From Calvatia gigantea (taxonomy: Eukaryota; Basidiomycota; Agaricomycetes; Agaricales; Lycoperdaceae), in the NCBI GenBank assembly GCA_025093985.1, contig JACAAK010000014.1:124001-188000 (forward strand): a DNA stretch of 64,000 nt, in the 5' to 3' direction. Position 1 is the first letter of the stretch, and the number at the start of each line of letters is the position of its first letter. Both the position numbers and the translations under genes were made by a program. Below the pieces are notes generated by a model. The model was not told where the DNA came from, did no database searches, and saw only the letters and a program-made list of their open reading frames with translations. Shown here piece by piece: positions 31,604-42,723 of the stretch.

Positions 31604-34600
31604 TCATTGTTGGAATGGTTTGACTTTTATACGTCCTGGGGTTTGGAATTTCCATTTTCTGTCAAAGGGTTTCAATCGATGTTGTTTCCTGTATTCATTT
31701 AGGATTGTCAAGGCATGAGGAGTTAGTTCCTCCTCCGTTTCCCAAGAGTTCTCTTCGTGATTAAAGTTTTTCCACTTGACGTAGTATTGAAGTGATCCGC
31801 TTTTGATTTGGTGATTAAGAATTCCTTCAATTTCATATTCTTCGCTTCCTTCAATTAACTCGGGGGAAGGTAATTCTGAATTTGGTCCATGAATGTTGTT
31901 TTCCAAATAAGGAGTAAGAAGGGTTGCATGGAACACGTTGTGGATCTTCCAATTTTTAGGCAGATCTAGTCTGTAGTCCAAAGGGGAAATAACTTGTGTA
32001 ATGGGGTATGGTCCAAGTCGCTTTGGTGATATCTTTTTTGACTTGAATGGAAGATGTAGGTTCCGCGTTTCTAGCCATACTTGTTGTCCTAGCGTAAAAG
32101 GAGAGAAGTGGGAGGTGATTCTCCGTTCCATTCGTTCGGCAGCTAGTTTATGCGCTGCGATGGCTTCTCTTCTTGCTTGATCGAGTGCTTCGATCCGTTC
32201 CTCAGTGGATTCTATTTTGGTTTCTTCCATAATAGTAGGTATGCCATGAGGTTTGCTTCCATACATTAACTCAAATAGGGTTTGCTTTCTGTTGGAATGG
32301 GTCCTTGAATTATGTGCAAACTCGAGGGTAGGAATGTTGTCAACCCAGGTGGTAGGATTTTGAGTGCAGTATATTGATAAGTAGGCTGCAATTTCTTGAT
32401 TAAATCGTTCCGTCGTTCCGTCAGACTGTGGATGGAAGGCGGATGAAAACAATTGTTTCACATTAAGTTTTTTGAAAAGTGTCTTCATTGACTTTGCCAT
32501 GAATCTAGGGTCTCTGTCAGAGATGATTTTGTCCAGAAGACCGAATCTGGCATAGACCTTTTCTAAAAATAGGTCAGTGATATCTTTGGCTGTGGCGTTT
32601 TTTGAAGTTGGGCATAGAATTACCCCCTTCATAAGTCCGTGATCCACCATGGACAAGATTGCATCAAATCCACGTGATTTTGGTAGATCCATTAATAAAT
32701 CCATTGATAATTGTGAGAATGGTCTCGTAGATTTAGCGGGTTCGATGGGTTGTAGTGGGGGGTGTGTTGGATGTCTGTTGATTTTGAATTGCTGGCATTG
32801 TGCACATCCTTTCACATAATTTTTGACAAAGGTAGCAAGACCCGGCCAATAGACTTCTTGCTTGGCTTGGCGGTATGTTTCTTGTTCGCCAGGGTGTCCG
32901 GCAGATACATGATCGTGGTATCGTTGTATGATTCTCCGTTTGAGTAGGAGATCGTTTGGAATAACCACTTTCCCTTCGAACGTTAATAGGTGTCCGTTCT
33001 CAGTGGGGAATAGGTTATATTTAGAATCGATTGTTTTGGGTTCTTTCGATTGCAATTGTTTGAAGGCTTCGATCGATTTGTCGTCATATTGAGCGGAAGA
33101 GGTAATCTCCTTCTGGAGTGATGGGTCGATTAGGTTGATGAATAGTTCGTCCGGAAGAACTGTTATCTGACTAAGGAAGAGGTCTTCCGTTAAGACTGTC
33201 ACGTTTTCATTATCGTCATCGTTTATTTCGTGATCAGGTCTTCTTGATAATGCGTCGGCGGCTGGGATTTTAGTACCAGCGACGTGCTCGATTTTGAAGT
33301 TAAACCATGATAGGAATTGAAGCCAATGGGCTTGTCTTCTAGAAATATTCTGAGGTTTCCTCCAGAATGTCAAGTTTTGGTGGTCCGTTCTGATGAGCAT
33401 TTCATGTGGGGAACCTTCCAAGTAGTGTCTCCATTCTTCAAGTGCTCGAATTATCGCTAGTAGTTCTCGGTCGTGAACTTCATAGTTTCTTTCTGCAGGT
33501 GAAAAAGATTTCGAGAGGTAGGCGATAGGGTGTCTATTGCCGTTTGTATCGTTTTGGGTTAGGATGGCTCCAGATGCGTATTTTGAGGCGTCTGTTTCGA
33601 TGCTGAAGGGTTTTGTTTGATCCGGCATCTGTAATACTGGTCGTTTGGTGAATTCTAGTTTTAGTTTGGTAAAGGCATCTTGAGCCATAGGGTTCCATTC
33701 AAATTTCTTTATTTTCGATAGGAGGATGTTCAGTGGTCGAGAGATGTCGGAGTAATGATGTATGAATTTTCGATAGAAGTTGCAAAATCCCATGAATTTG
33801 CGAACGTCTCGAGTTGTTTTAGGAACTGGCCATTCGTTGATTCCTTTGAGTTTGGTATTGTCCATTTCAATATGGTCAGGTGTAATGATCATTCTGAGGT
33901 ACTTGAGTCAGGTTTTGTCAAATTCATATTTTTCCAATTTCAGGAAGAGATCATTATCTTCCAGAATTTGTAGAGCTTCCAGGGTTAATGCGTCTAGTTC
34001 TTCCTGGGTTTCGGCAAAGAGTAGGATGTCATCCATATAGATGATGATTTTCCCTTTGCGAAGCATTTTCTCGAATATGGTATCCATCATTTTCTGAAAT
34101 GTGGCGGGGGAATTGCACATTCCAAAGAACATTATGTTTGGTTCGTAAAGTCCTAATGGTGTTTTGAAGGCTGCTTTCCATTGGTCTCCTTTGCGAATAC
34201 AGACGTTGTTATATCCTAATCGGATGTCCATTTTAGTAAATAGTTTCGCGCCTTTGAGTTTATCCATGATCGTGGTGATCATTGGAATAGGATAGGCATT
34301 TTTGACTGTATGCGAATTGAGGTATCGGTAATCTTGGCATGGTCGTAGTTTGCCATCTTTCTTTCCAACAAAAAAGAAGGATGAGGCCATGGGTGACTCG
34401 GATTCTCGAATGTATCCTTTCTTTAGATTGTCGTCAAGAAAGGTTTGCAATTCTTCAGTTTCCTTGGGGGATAGTGGGTAGGTTTTCCCCAATTGTGGTT
34501 CGAATGAAGGTTTTAGATCGATTTTATGATTATATGACCGATCTAGTGGGAACCGCTCTGCTTTCTTTGGGTCAAACAAGTGTTTAAAATGGTGAAACTT

Positions 34601-35281
34601 CTTTGGAAGCTTATCAGTGTTGACTGGGGCGTATTTACTGCTTAAATGTGCAGAGGTGGCGATTTTTGCATTAATTTCGAGTTCGAGGGGAGTTAAGTTG
34701 AATCCTAACTTGTCTTCGAGAGAGAAATGGTCCATATCGATGTTTTCGAGATATAGTTGTAGTTCCTCGATGGATAAGTCGTCATTTTCTTCCATTATGG
34801 TTGCTTTGAACAGTTTTAGGGCAATTTGATCTACGTTTTGTTGGTCTTCCTGATCCATTTGTGCTATGGTGTCGAGGACTACCTCGTTGATAGCCATCGG
34901 GCTGTTTGTAGATTTTGCAATAAGTGGTAGTATTTGGTTTTGATTCCTCCACTTGAAGGTTTTCTTTGACCAGTTTATATCAGGGTTGTGCGTTTCCAAC
35001 CAGGGGTAACCTAATATAAGGTCTTTTGATCCTAAGCTGGTGACGTAGGCTTTGATATCACATTCTCTTCCATCAATAACGGCATTTAAATTGATGAATT
35101 CATTAATGGATCCTTGTTGATTGGATGATCCATCGACGTTAGAAACTTTGATCGGTTGATCAACTACATTTCGTTTGAATTGATGTGTTTGTACGAATTT
35201 TTCGGAGATGAAATTTCCTTGAGCTCCTGAGTCGATCAAGGTGGTAAGGGGAATTGTTTTGGGAAATGTTCTTTGCTTTAG
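31604..35281 (-). pseudogene. pol: Gypsy A pol (protease-RT-RNase H-integrase-chromodomain)
   Basis: It begins in the -1 frame directly at the gag stop. The order is aspartic protease (LIDSGAQGNF), reverse transcriptase (LRPCQDYRYLN, YMDDILLF), RNase H (FSIETDASKYA, RTDHQNL), HHCC zinc domain (HVSAGHPG...CAQCQQ), integrase core (MDLLMDLP, ISDRDPRF, PQSDGTTERFNQE) and a chromodomain (EYEIEGILNHQ...YYVKWKNFNHEENSWE). The chromodomain places it among chromoviruses, which target heterochromatin. A single in-frame TGA at 33908-33910 interrupts it between RT and the RNase H connection. Otherwise it is full length. Confidence 0.92.
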
Positions 35282-36810
35282 TCATATTGGAAGGTAGATC
35301 GATGCTTTGTTTTCTGAGGTGGGAAGTCGAATCTGGTTTATGGTAGTTGTGACTCCTGAAGTTGGGATTGGTTCTTCAGGAGTTCTGTCTAAAAATCCGA
35401 TAGGGGTTTTATGGCTTGTTCAGTGATATAGGAGTTTCTGAATGAAGCTTGTTCTTCATGAGGCAATTCTTCTATCATTGCTTGGATTTCGAGAGCAGAA
35501 ATCTTCTTTTGGGAAAATGAAGATTTGGTTGGAGACCTTAATGGTTGTATAGGCCTAGGTGGGAAATTTCGTGGTGGAGGTTGAGAAGGTCCGCGATTGA
35601 ACTGCCTTCGTGGCTAGTTCATGAATTTCTTCTTGGATTGGTAACTTTTTGAAAGGTTTTTGTCCGGGTTGGGACAGTCCTTGATGAAATGTTTGTCCAA
35701 TCCACATCCGATGCATAAATGGTTTCTGTATCAGTTGTATTGCGTAGGTGTGAAGATCGCGTTTAGTTGAATTTGTGATTCTGGGTTTGGTTCAGGATCT
35801 TCGGCGTAATATTCTTGAGAGTGGGGAGTGTTGTCTTCCTCCGAAGAATTGTCGCTATCGTAGTCGAGGTTATCAACATCCATTGCCCAAGGGTCTCGGG
35901 TTGATTGCCTTTGGGGTGGTAGGGGTTTTGCGTAATTCCATCCATTCCTTTGTTGAGGAATGAATCTACTCCTTTCCTTCTTGCTTTCTCCGAATATGGC
36001 TGAGGCTCGTTTTTTGACGTTATCTCATCAGATGGCTTCAGTGTACCATTCTGCGATGGTTCTTGGTTCTCCTGCTTCTCGGACGTAAATTGCTTTCACA
36101 ATTTTCCGATTAAGTCCTTTCTTGTATTGGTTAATAAGTTCTTTGTCCCGTATAATGCCTGCTTCAGTGGCTAGGCATTGAAATTGTGTATTGAATTCCG
36201 CTGCTTTTCTTGGTCCTTGACGTAACTCCTTCCATTGATCAAGGGCGTTCATTTCTTCATCGGCGGGGATGAAGTATTCTCTGATTCTTTCTTTGAAGTT
36301 TCTCCATGTGTCATTTCTCCAGCCATTTGCTGCTGGAGTTCCATCTTCTTCGTGGGTTCTTTCGAACCAATATTGAGCTGCGAAGTTTCCGGATGCTCCT
36401 CCGGGTGGTATCATGGAAAGTACTAGTCGAATTCGGACGTTTTCATCAGGGTATGCGGCTGGGTTCAATCCGATGTAGTTCTTTACTGAAACCCACCAGA
36501 CGTTGAAGTCTTTTGGGTCTCCTCTAAATAATTCGGGAAGTTGACCGATTTCTCATTGATAATTTGGGTTGGCCGCAATCATGGGAATTGGTGTGTATTG
36601 ATGCCTAGGAGCATTGGGCGCTACTGGGGGTGGTGCGGGTTGTACAGCTGCCATTGGTAATGGGAGTAGGGGTGGTAAGGGTTGAGGGGATCTTTGTAAT
36701 AGAGTATTGAAGATTTCTCCGGGTAGTGGATAGACGAGGGTATCTGGTGAATAGATTACTGGTTCTTCATCTTTATTGGAATAGTTCGTGTTGAGAGAAC
36801 GAGTAGACAT
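35278..36810 (-). pseudogene. gag: Gypsy A gag, several nonsense codons
   Basis: It starts at the ATG at 36810 (MSTRSLNTNYSN) and ends at TAA 35278-35280. The capsid-like part contains AAQYWFERTHEE, RNFKERIREYF and AEFNTQFQCLATEAG; one zinc knuckle follows (CIGCGLDKHFIKDC). Premature stops lie at 36553-36555, 36025-36030 (TGATGA), 35731-35733, 35614-35616, 35389-35391 and 35338-35340. All can arise from CGA, CAG or CAA by C to T. An open frame with gag-like composition also continues further upstream across the foreign LTR, so the true N-terminus may lie before 37334. Confidence 0.8.
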
Positions 36811-36825
36811 CCCAATATAAGTTCA

Positions 36826-37333
36826 CACTACCTAAGCGTGTAGGCGTCAGCGGTGGAGGGTAGTCGTATTCATCCGGGAGACGGTCCAGTAGGAGAGGCG
36901 CGTGGTAGCGGACATAGTCCTGCTTATACCAGCGTACTCAGAGAGTCTTGAGGAGAAGGGAAGCGATGCTTAAAGAAGCTAGCGTAGAGCAGAGAAGACA
37001 TAGTGTCTTATGCCAAAAGGCATCGCTAAGAAGCGTACATACTACAATGCTACATAAGGGTATATATACTAATATCCCTGGTCTATGCACTCTAAACCCT
37101 TATACGGGTGAGGTCTAACTACCAGTAGCATAAGTGGAGCATACTGTGTACGACGCATGTACTAGAAGGTTCCATGCGGAGGGTATAACCGACTACCAGA
37201 AGGGCGGTACAACTACTGCGTACGTAGTCCGTGATGGTCCGTTATTATCAACCCTCTGAAGGTGAAATACTCGAACCCCGTTTCAGCTATAAATAGACTG
37301 AACCAACGTAGTGGTACGGAGCGAGATTCAACA
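36826..37333 (+). repeat. Copia-family LTR inserted in the Gypsy A leader
   Basis: The last 50 or so bases (CTATAAATAGACTGAACCAA... GAGATTCAACA) nearly equal the end of the Copia LTRs at 49210 and 56228, and internal blocks (CCAGTAGCATA, GAGCATACTG.GTAC) also match. It is flanked by GTTCA (36821-36825) and GTTCG (37334-37338), a plausible 5-bp target duplication with one CpG change. The left end does not begin with TG, so that boundary is approximate. Confidence 0.65.
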
Positions 37334-38350
37334 GTTCGAGCTGGGTCCAGGAACAGTATCGAAGGTGTTTCCGTCGTGCGGTATTAATTGATCCGCTGAG
37401 TTATATGATACTTGGGTTTCTGGATTGAAGAAAGTTCCTGAGGGAATTCATGGTCCTGGGTTTCTGAGGATATGACCTTCTCTCGGGGTGAAGATAAATG
37501 GGGGTGAAGGGAATTGAGCGGGTGGTTTGTGAGGGGAATCGGGTGGTGTATCGTCTAGTTCGGGTTCAGGTAAGAAACCGTATTGATTTGGTTGTGGGGT
37601 CTCAGGTGGTGTCTGATTTGACCCAAGTTCTTTGAGGTGAGACTGTTCAGAGAGAGGAGATGGGGTAGGAGTATCTTCGAGATCGGATAGACTAGATTCA
37701 GTAAGGGCTGGGGGTAGGTTAGGTGCGACTGTTACTGCTTCTTGGAAAGTTACTTGTCTTGCTTGAGATCGAGTAACCGGGGGTGCATATGTTCTTGCGG
37801 GGTGCGTTCTTTGTGGTTCTTGGTGAGGGGGTTGGTCTCTTGACCTTGCAGGTGTTTGTAGTGGAGCTGGGGTATCTCCAGTTGTTGGGGTATAGTATTT
37901 TCTTTGTCTTTCGGGTGGAGGTAGATCCTTCCCTTTTCCTTTGTCTCGGGGAGGCGTCTTGAACTACTAGTTTCTAGGCGAACCACACACGTTTATAGTA
38001 TGTGACTCTTCTTAGTATTAGGGTGCTAATATCTTGTTGATTGCAACAATATGCAATACCAAGAGGTAGCTATCGTCCGTTGATTGCAGCAATCTGCAAT
38101 ACCGTCTGATATCTGTAAAGTAAAATGAAAACCACAATAGGTTTGAATCGAGCCCACAATAGGGCTATGAACAACCAGGCCTCAATAGGCAGTGCCACAA
38201 TAGGCTAGTCCCAATAGACTAATGAGTTGAAGCCCCAATAGGCTTATGAGAACAACCTAGCCCACAATCAGGCGCAACGTTCTAGGTAACCGTAGAGGTA
38301 TCCCTAGTTACGTAGCAGTAACTAGTACTGTAGATTGGAGTTTGAACTAA
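37334..38350 (-). other. Gypsy A leader region
   Basis: A minus-strand frame with Pro/Thr/Ser-rich content (VTRSQARQVTFQEAV...) spans about 37340-37800 with one stop and may be the gag N-terminus. 38036-38103 has two copies of GTTGATTGCA.CAAT.TGCAA. 38130-38270 has about seven CAATAG words spaced 14-29 bp apart. No tRNA-complementary primer site starting TGG was found next to the LTR. Confidence 0.5.
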
Positions 38351-38865
38351 TGTTACGTGCACACTTACCTTGTAGGTTGTCTTCCCTAAAGGGCGTCTAT
38401 ACAGACTTACTCCCAATAGAGTTAACACGGGGATCTATATATAGAGGGGATCCACTCAGGGACTTGTCTCTATATATAGTCAGTCAAGAAGTAAGGCGAG
38501 TCACTAGTTAGATGAAGCCTTAGTTCAGGCAAGAGGATTGTGGAAGATAAGAGGCTGGTAGCCAGTTCAAACTGTCTACTACAATGAGTATCTAACTAAC
38601 TACTTATACTGGATAAGGCGGAAGAAAGATAATGGACAAAGGATATGTGGATGTGTTGAACATCCACCATATAGGGAGGGAAGCATACAACAAAGGAAAC
38701 ACAAACACCATATCGGGTAGGGAGGGGAATGATGGCGAATCCAGAGTATCAAAAGGGAAAGAGAGAAGGGTAAACTAAAGTACATACATGGACGGTTAAA
38801 TAAACAATAGGACAAGAAAGGAATAAGTCCGCAAAAGGATAATGCTAGAATAAGAAGTCATAACA
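38351..38865 (-). repeat. Gypsy A 5' LTR
   Basis: 515 bp, partner of 28805-29319. At the three differing positions this copy keeps the CpG (ACGTG, ACGG, CCGC) while the other shows TG or CA. It is followed by the GATCC target duplication at 38866-38870. Confidence 0.95.
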
Positions 38866-39046
38866 GATCCTGAACTTGAGGATGAGCATCAAAAAACCAG
38901 TTGGGATGAGAGCGAAAGACTTGTTGGTGGACCCCTGTGGTTCGGAGTGTATTGTCCCCATTGTCCATGCATAGACCAGTATGTTTGCTGTCAACAAATT
39001 GATGACCGATGCTAATTGCCTCATCAAAAAGAAAAGACACAGACAA
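38866..39046 (-). pseudogene. Host reading frame split by Gypsy A, upstream part
   Basis: The open frame (FLFDEAISIGHQF, NGDNTLRTTGVH, HPNWFFDAHPQVQD) runs into the target duplication and continues at 28799 after removal of the element. Its start and family are not recognised; start and upstream exons were not found. Confidence 0.45.
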
Positions 39047-39169
39047 TGAAGGTGTTCGACAACTGTCTTACTGGAGCTGGGCACCGAAACAAGAGTTCAC
39101 GTACACATGTATTCGACTGAAAAGCGGGGAAGGCATCAAACTACACCAAGGCCTTCATCAGTCAGATAC

Positions 39170-40228
39170 TCATTCCTCCTCTTCCTTAGGTATTGCTTCC
39201 TCGGGCCTCCCTCCCACCGGTGGGAAGGTGGCAATAAGACAGAGTTGATGGTAGTAATCACCCAAGCTTGGCTCATTCCCGTAAGTAATCGTGGTGGACC
39301 AATCTACACATTCTTCGCTCGGCTCAGTGACCCATTTAACATCAATCAATTTGAACCGCTTCCTGTCGTCAACATAATGGCCATACCAGTCGGACCGCCG
39401 AGGGTTCTTTGCAACTTCCTCTGGATCTTCATCCCAAACCAGAAATGAATCCTTCCCGCAAGCAATGATTTCGAAAACGGACTCATAATATGGACCCTCA
39501 GGCTCTATGTATCCGTGGATTGTCGCAGTAGATAGGACACGGAAAGGGCAATAACATCTATCTTTCTTCTCACGATAGAGCAGAAAAAAGTCGTGTTCGA
39601 TGTTAGCTTCCCTGAGTGCCTTGACGAGAGTTGCATCGGAGCCTTTGAGGTTCAGCAATCTGGAATCGAATAGAGCGGACTCGAGTGGGTATGCGTGTGT
39701 AAGCCCAAAACCAAGGTACTGTGGGATAGGTTGTGTGACCACATTATCGAGGTCAGCTCGAAACGAACGCCCCTGTCGAGCGGGCCCCAAGGAAGAGACC
39801 GGAGGAGAGCTTGCTGGCGAAATTACCAGTATCAGCACTGAAGCCCCATAAGAAATTGCCTGCGTCGAGCTTGCCAGCCTTGCGATATGTTTCATCAAGA
39901 ACTTCCTTTTGATTGAGGCCGAACGTGGCAGGCTGGCAAGCGTTGCTAAGATCGACCACTTGCGCCGTCGTGTTCGATCCTAATCGAAGAGAACTATAAA
40001 ATAGATCAATATCAATCCGTAAATTGTCCAGCTCTAAGGGGGTAACCTTGAAGTGCCATCCTGGCGCTCATAAAAGAGGGTGGCTTTGGGTCCAGAAAGG
40101 TTGACGACGCCTGAGGTCCAACGCTCATGGAGAACATCCTTGTCGGTGAGGGCGGCACGGAGTAGCTCGACGACGACGTTATCGGCTTTTCCATCAGTAG
40201 TGTTTGGTTTGTCCACGACTTCAGCCAT
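39170..40228 (-). pseudogene. 2-oxoglutarate/Fe(II)-oxygenase-like protein, catalytic core missing
   Basis: Exon 1 is 40047-40228 (ATG at 40228, MAEVVDKPNTTDGK); a 53-nt intron leads to an exon encoding VVDLSNACQPATFGLNQKEV and DETYRKAGKLDAGNF, ending in a stop at 39753. A second frame from about 39790 to 39170 continues with YLGFGLTHAYPL, LKGSDATLVKALREA and a C-terminal part. N- and C-terminal blocks resemble a basidiomycete family carrying a prolyl-4-hydroxylase-type domain, but the middle with the Fe-binding HxD...H motif is absent and the frame changes exactly there. An internal deletion is the simplest reading. Family assignment is from motif memory only. Confidence 0.55.
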
Positions 40229-42723
40229 TATTGCGGCTTCGTGTGTGAGCGAAATAGGAGGTCGAGTTACTTGGATGTTACGGTGAAGAAAACAGCCCTG
40301 TTTTATCTATCTGTGACGTTGATAATCGTGGGGTCCAACATCGGATGGAGTCACATTCCCAGTATCAGTTTGAATCTTTGGCGCCCTAATCTTACGGTCG
40401 ACTTTTGTAGGTAAGCATGTGTCAGTCCACACTAGGTCGGATTTTGCTTGAGAAGCCAAACGAACCTCGACAATTCTACCCACTGGGTTCTGAGTAAATA
40501 GATTGTCTTAATTAGGGTGCTATATGCTATCCTGGATCGTTAGAATACGCGATGGTGAAGGTCGAGGAAGAGAGGAAGAAACCCTGATGAGTGAATAGTT
40601 ATCTTACGAAGGGGGTGAGATTGTACTTACGGAGCCCCGGAAGGATACCACGATCCCGACCTTGCTGGGCGCAACCTCCAAAAACGGTCTCGAAAGCCTG
40701 TTGCTGAGTACTCAGTGATCAGTGGGTGTTGATCCGGCTGTTGAACAATTTGATTGTTCACCATCAATACAAAAATGTCGGAGGGCCTGAAGCAGACTCC
40801 GAAAGGCGCGTTACACACGAAATACTAGCTATGATAGCAAGTGGGAGAGACAACGCCTACAGGATCTAGCTTGGAGACGTAGAGGTGAGCGGCTCCGACA
40901 CCTCGAAGACACATCATTTATTATACCTCTAGCTTCCTCCCGCGAGGAATTTTTTATCCTTTTTATTTTATTTTAATCTACGGTTGCGAGGGAGTATAGA
41001 TTGTAAGTTCATGAGGTTGATCCATTCCTGGAACGAGTCCAGGTTGTTGAAAATATCGAGGAGGATGAAGTTCAACGCCCACCAGCGACCGGAATTCTGC
41101 TAAGTTATTCTTTTTCATGGATTTGGTTCGACGTGATTCATGCAGTGGTGAGCGAACTTACATGTCCACGAGCGTTGCTCGCCTTCGCATTTTTCGCTTT
41201 CTGGGCTTTCAGATCTTCTTCCTTGCGTTGGTGTGTATGTACGCTGGCATAGGCGGCGAGTTCTCCCAGGGTGGGTTTTAATTTCGCCAAGAGACTAACA
41301 ACATTCTGACAAGGGTCAAGGGTTGACACACAAAAAGTAGGCGCCTGGTGTGCCCTATCATGCCCTGTCGCACCTGTTGCATTTCAGCAGTGCCCGCAGG
41401 CCCTTAGTCTGCAACAACGCCATCAATAAAGTTCTGATGAAGTGCTGGTGAATAGGGTCACATGGGGTAAGAACGAGACGCGCTCTCAAGCCACATATCC
41501 CACCACTAGCACAGGATAACGGGTGATGGCTTTGATAAGAAGGCGAAGACATCACAGTCTCAGCAGGAACAGAGAAGCCCGAGTTAAACGCGTCATATTA
41601 TCATGGCGGCCGCATGTCGGAGCTGAGCAAGCACACTTGTTCTCCGGTAAGTAGGTCTCATCTGGCACCTGAAGGATATCAGCCTCCCGTTCACAGCTTT
41701 TGCCCAGTATCTGTCAGTGAACTTATGCATCACTATCTACTTGTTACACCACCATCGAATAGAGCTGATCTCCCCCAGCTGATCTCAAAACGCTCATGTT
41801 TGGTGGGTAGCTGCTGTTATGCGGCCCCCGGGGTGGACCACGGGTGATCGAGGGAATATTCTGATAGGTGTACCATGTCCATACCAGAGTGGCACAGGGA
41901 TTGCTCAATGATCTCCATGGGTATCACATATCTGTTGTCACCTCCTTCACAGCGCGGTTGTTTTGTCTGCACGCCTCATGATCAACACGTTCTGAATTGA
42001 TTGCATGTCAAAGCTGGGTTCAAGTAGTGACCAAAAGCGGTCAAATGCTTTGACCGAGTCAGTGACTACTCTAGGATTCAGCAATCTACAGCAATCTACA
42101 GCCCTAAGTGGGCCCCATGGTTCACCGCGCTCAGGGTATGGTAGCCAAAAGGACTTGAGGAAAATCACCCACACATTCTATTCGGTTCACATTTGCTTTG
42201 TATTAACAGCTTTTCAGATAATTTATGCTGAGCGGGCCAGACACCAGGTTTCGATGGCATGTGTCGTTGGGCCTACTAAAGCTGTAGATCCCTTGCATGG
42301 TGCTGGTTTTTCGGGACAACAATACAGTCTCGGCCCGTCTCAGCTCACGTTCTCCTGTAAGTACTGGAGGGGTCAGTCCCTTTTTCAGAACGTCAATTAC
42401 TCATTGCTGTTGAAGGTACACAACGCGGCTTGACAATGTGATTCACTGGCATTGATCCACCAAAACTGCCGGAAATCCAGATCTAGAGAGCTTGTTCAGG
42501 TGGTTTCACAGGAAAATGGACTGCATAGCGTAAGTCGACCCTGGCCTGATAGAAACATTGATACGCTTTCTGATCGGTTCTGATCTTCACCTGCGGCCCA
42601 CTAAGCAAAAAGTCAGTCCGATGGGGGTCTGATATTCCTGATCGGTGTGAAAGGACCTGGACGTTTAAAAAGCTACGAAGAATGTATCACTAACTCTACA
42701 AACCCCCCGTTCTTGTACAAGTG
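40229..42723. other. Gene-poor region upstream of the FunK1 kinase
   Basis: Apart from an SNF2 relic at about 40980-41120 no gene is recognised. Minus-strand frames at 40627-40818 and 41138-41329 and plus frames at 41614-41847 and 42005-42433 have no motif or splice support. Confidence 0.4.
40980..41120 (-). pseudogene. SNF2-family ATPase relic
   Basis: On the minus strand NNLAE is followed, in another frame, by ALNFILLDIFNNLDSFQEW. Together these resemble the conserved block after the Walker region of SNF2 chromatin remodellers (Q-N-N-L-x-E-L-W-x-L-L-N-F). The two parts are about 7 nt too far apart, so the frame is broken, and no other helicase motif is present nearby. Confidence 0.5.

Larger units (their letters stand above)
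28805..38865 (-). mobile_element. Complete Ty3/Gypsy chromovirus-type retrotransposon (Gypsy A)
   Basis: The element is 10,061 bp, bounded by 515-bp LTRs (28805-29319 and 38351-38865) that start TGTTA and end TAACA. The host sequence GATCC is duplicated at 28800-28804 and 38866-38870. Coding runs on the minus strand: leader, gag, protease, reverse transcriptase, RNase H, integrase with chromodomain, then a third ORF before the 3' LTR. The LTRs differ at only three positions, all CpG transitions, so the insertion looks recent. Gag and pol nevertheless carry several premature stops, and the leader contains a foreign LTR, so this copy cannot be autonomous as read. Confidence 0.95.

Noticed and set aside
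38320..38350. tRNA primer-binding site next to the Gypsy A 5' LTR
   Set aside because: The sequence after the LTR does not start TGG and shows no clear complement to a tRNA 3' end; priming remains open.
42005..42433. 142-codon plus-strand ORF upstream of FunK1
   Set aside because: No recognisable motif, no conserved exon borders, and composition as in the surrounding non-coding sequence.
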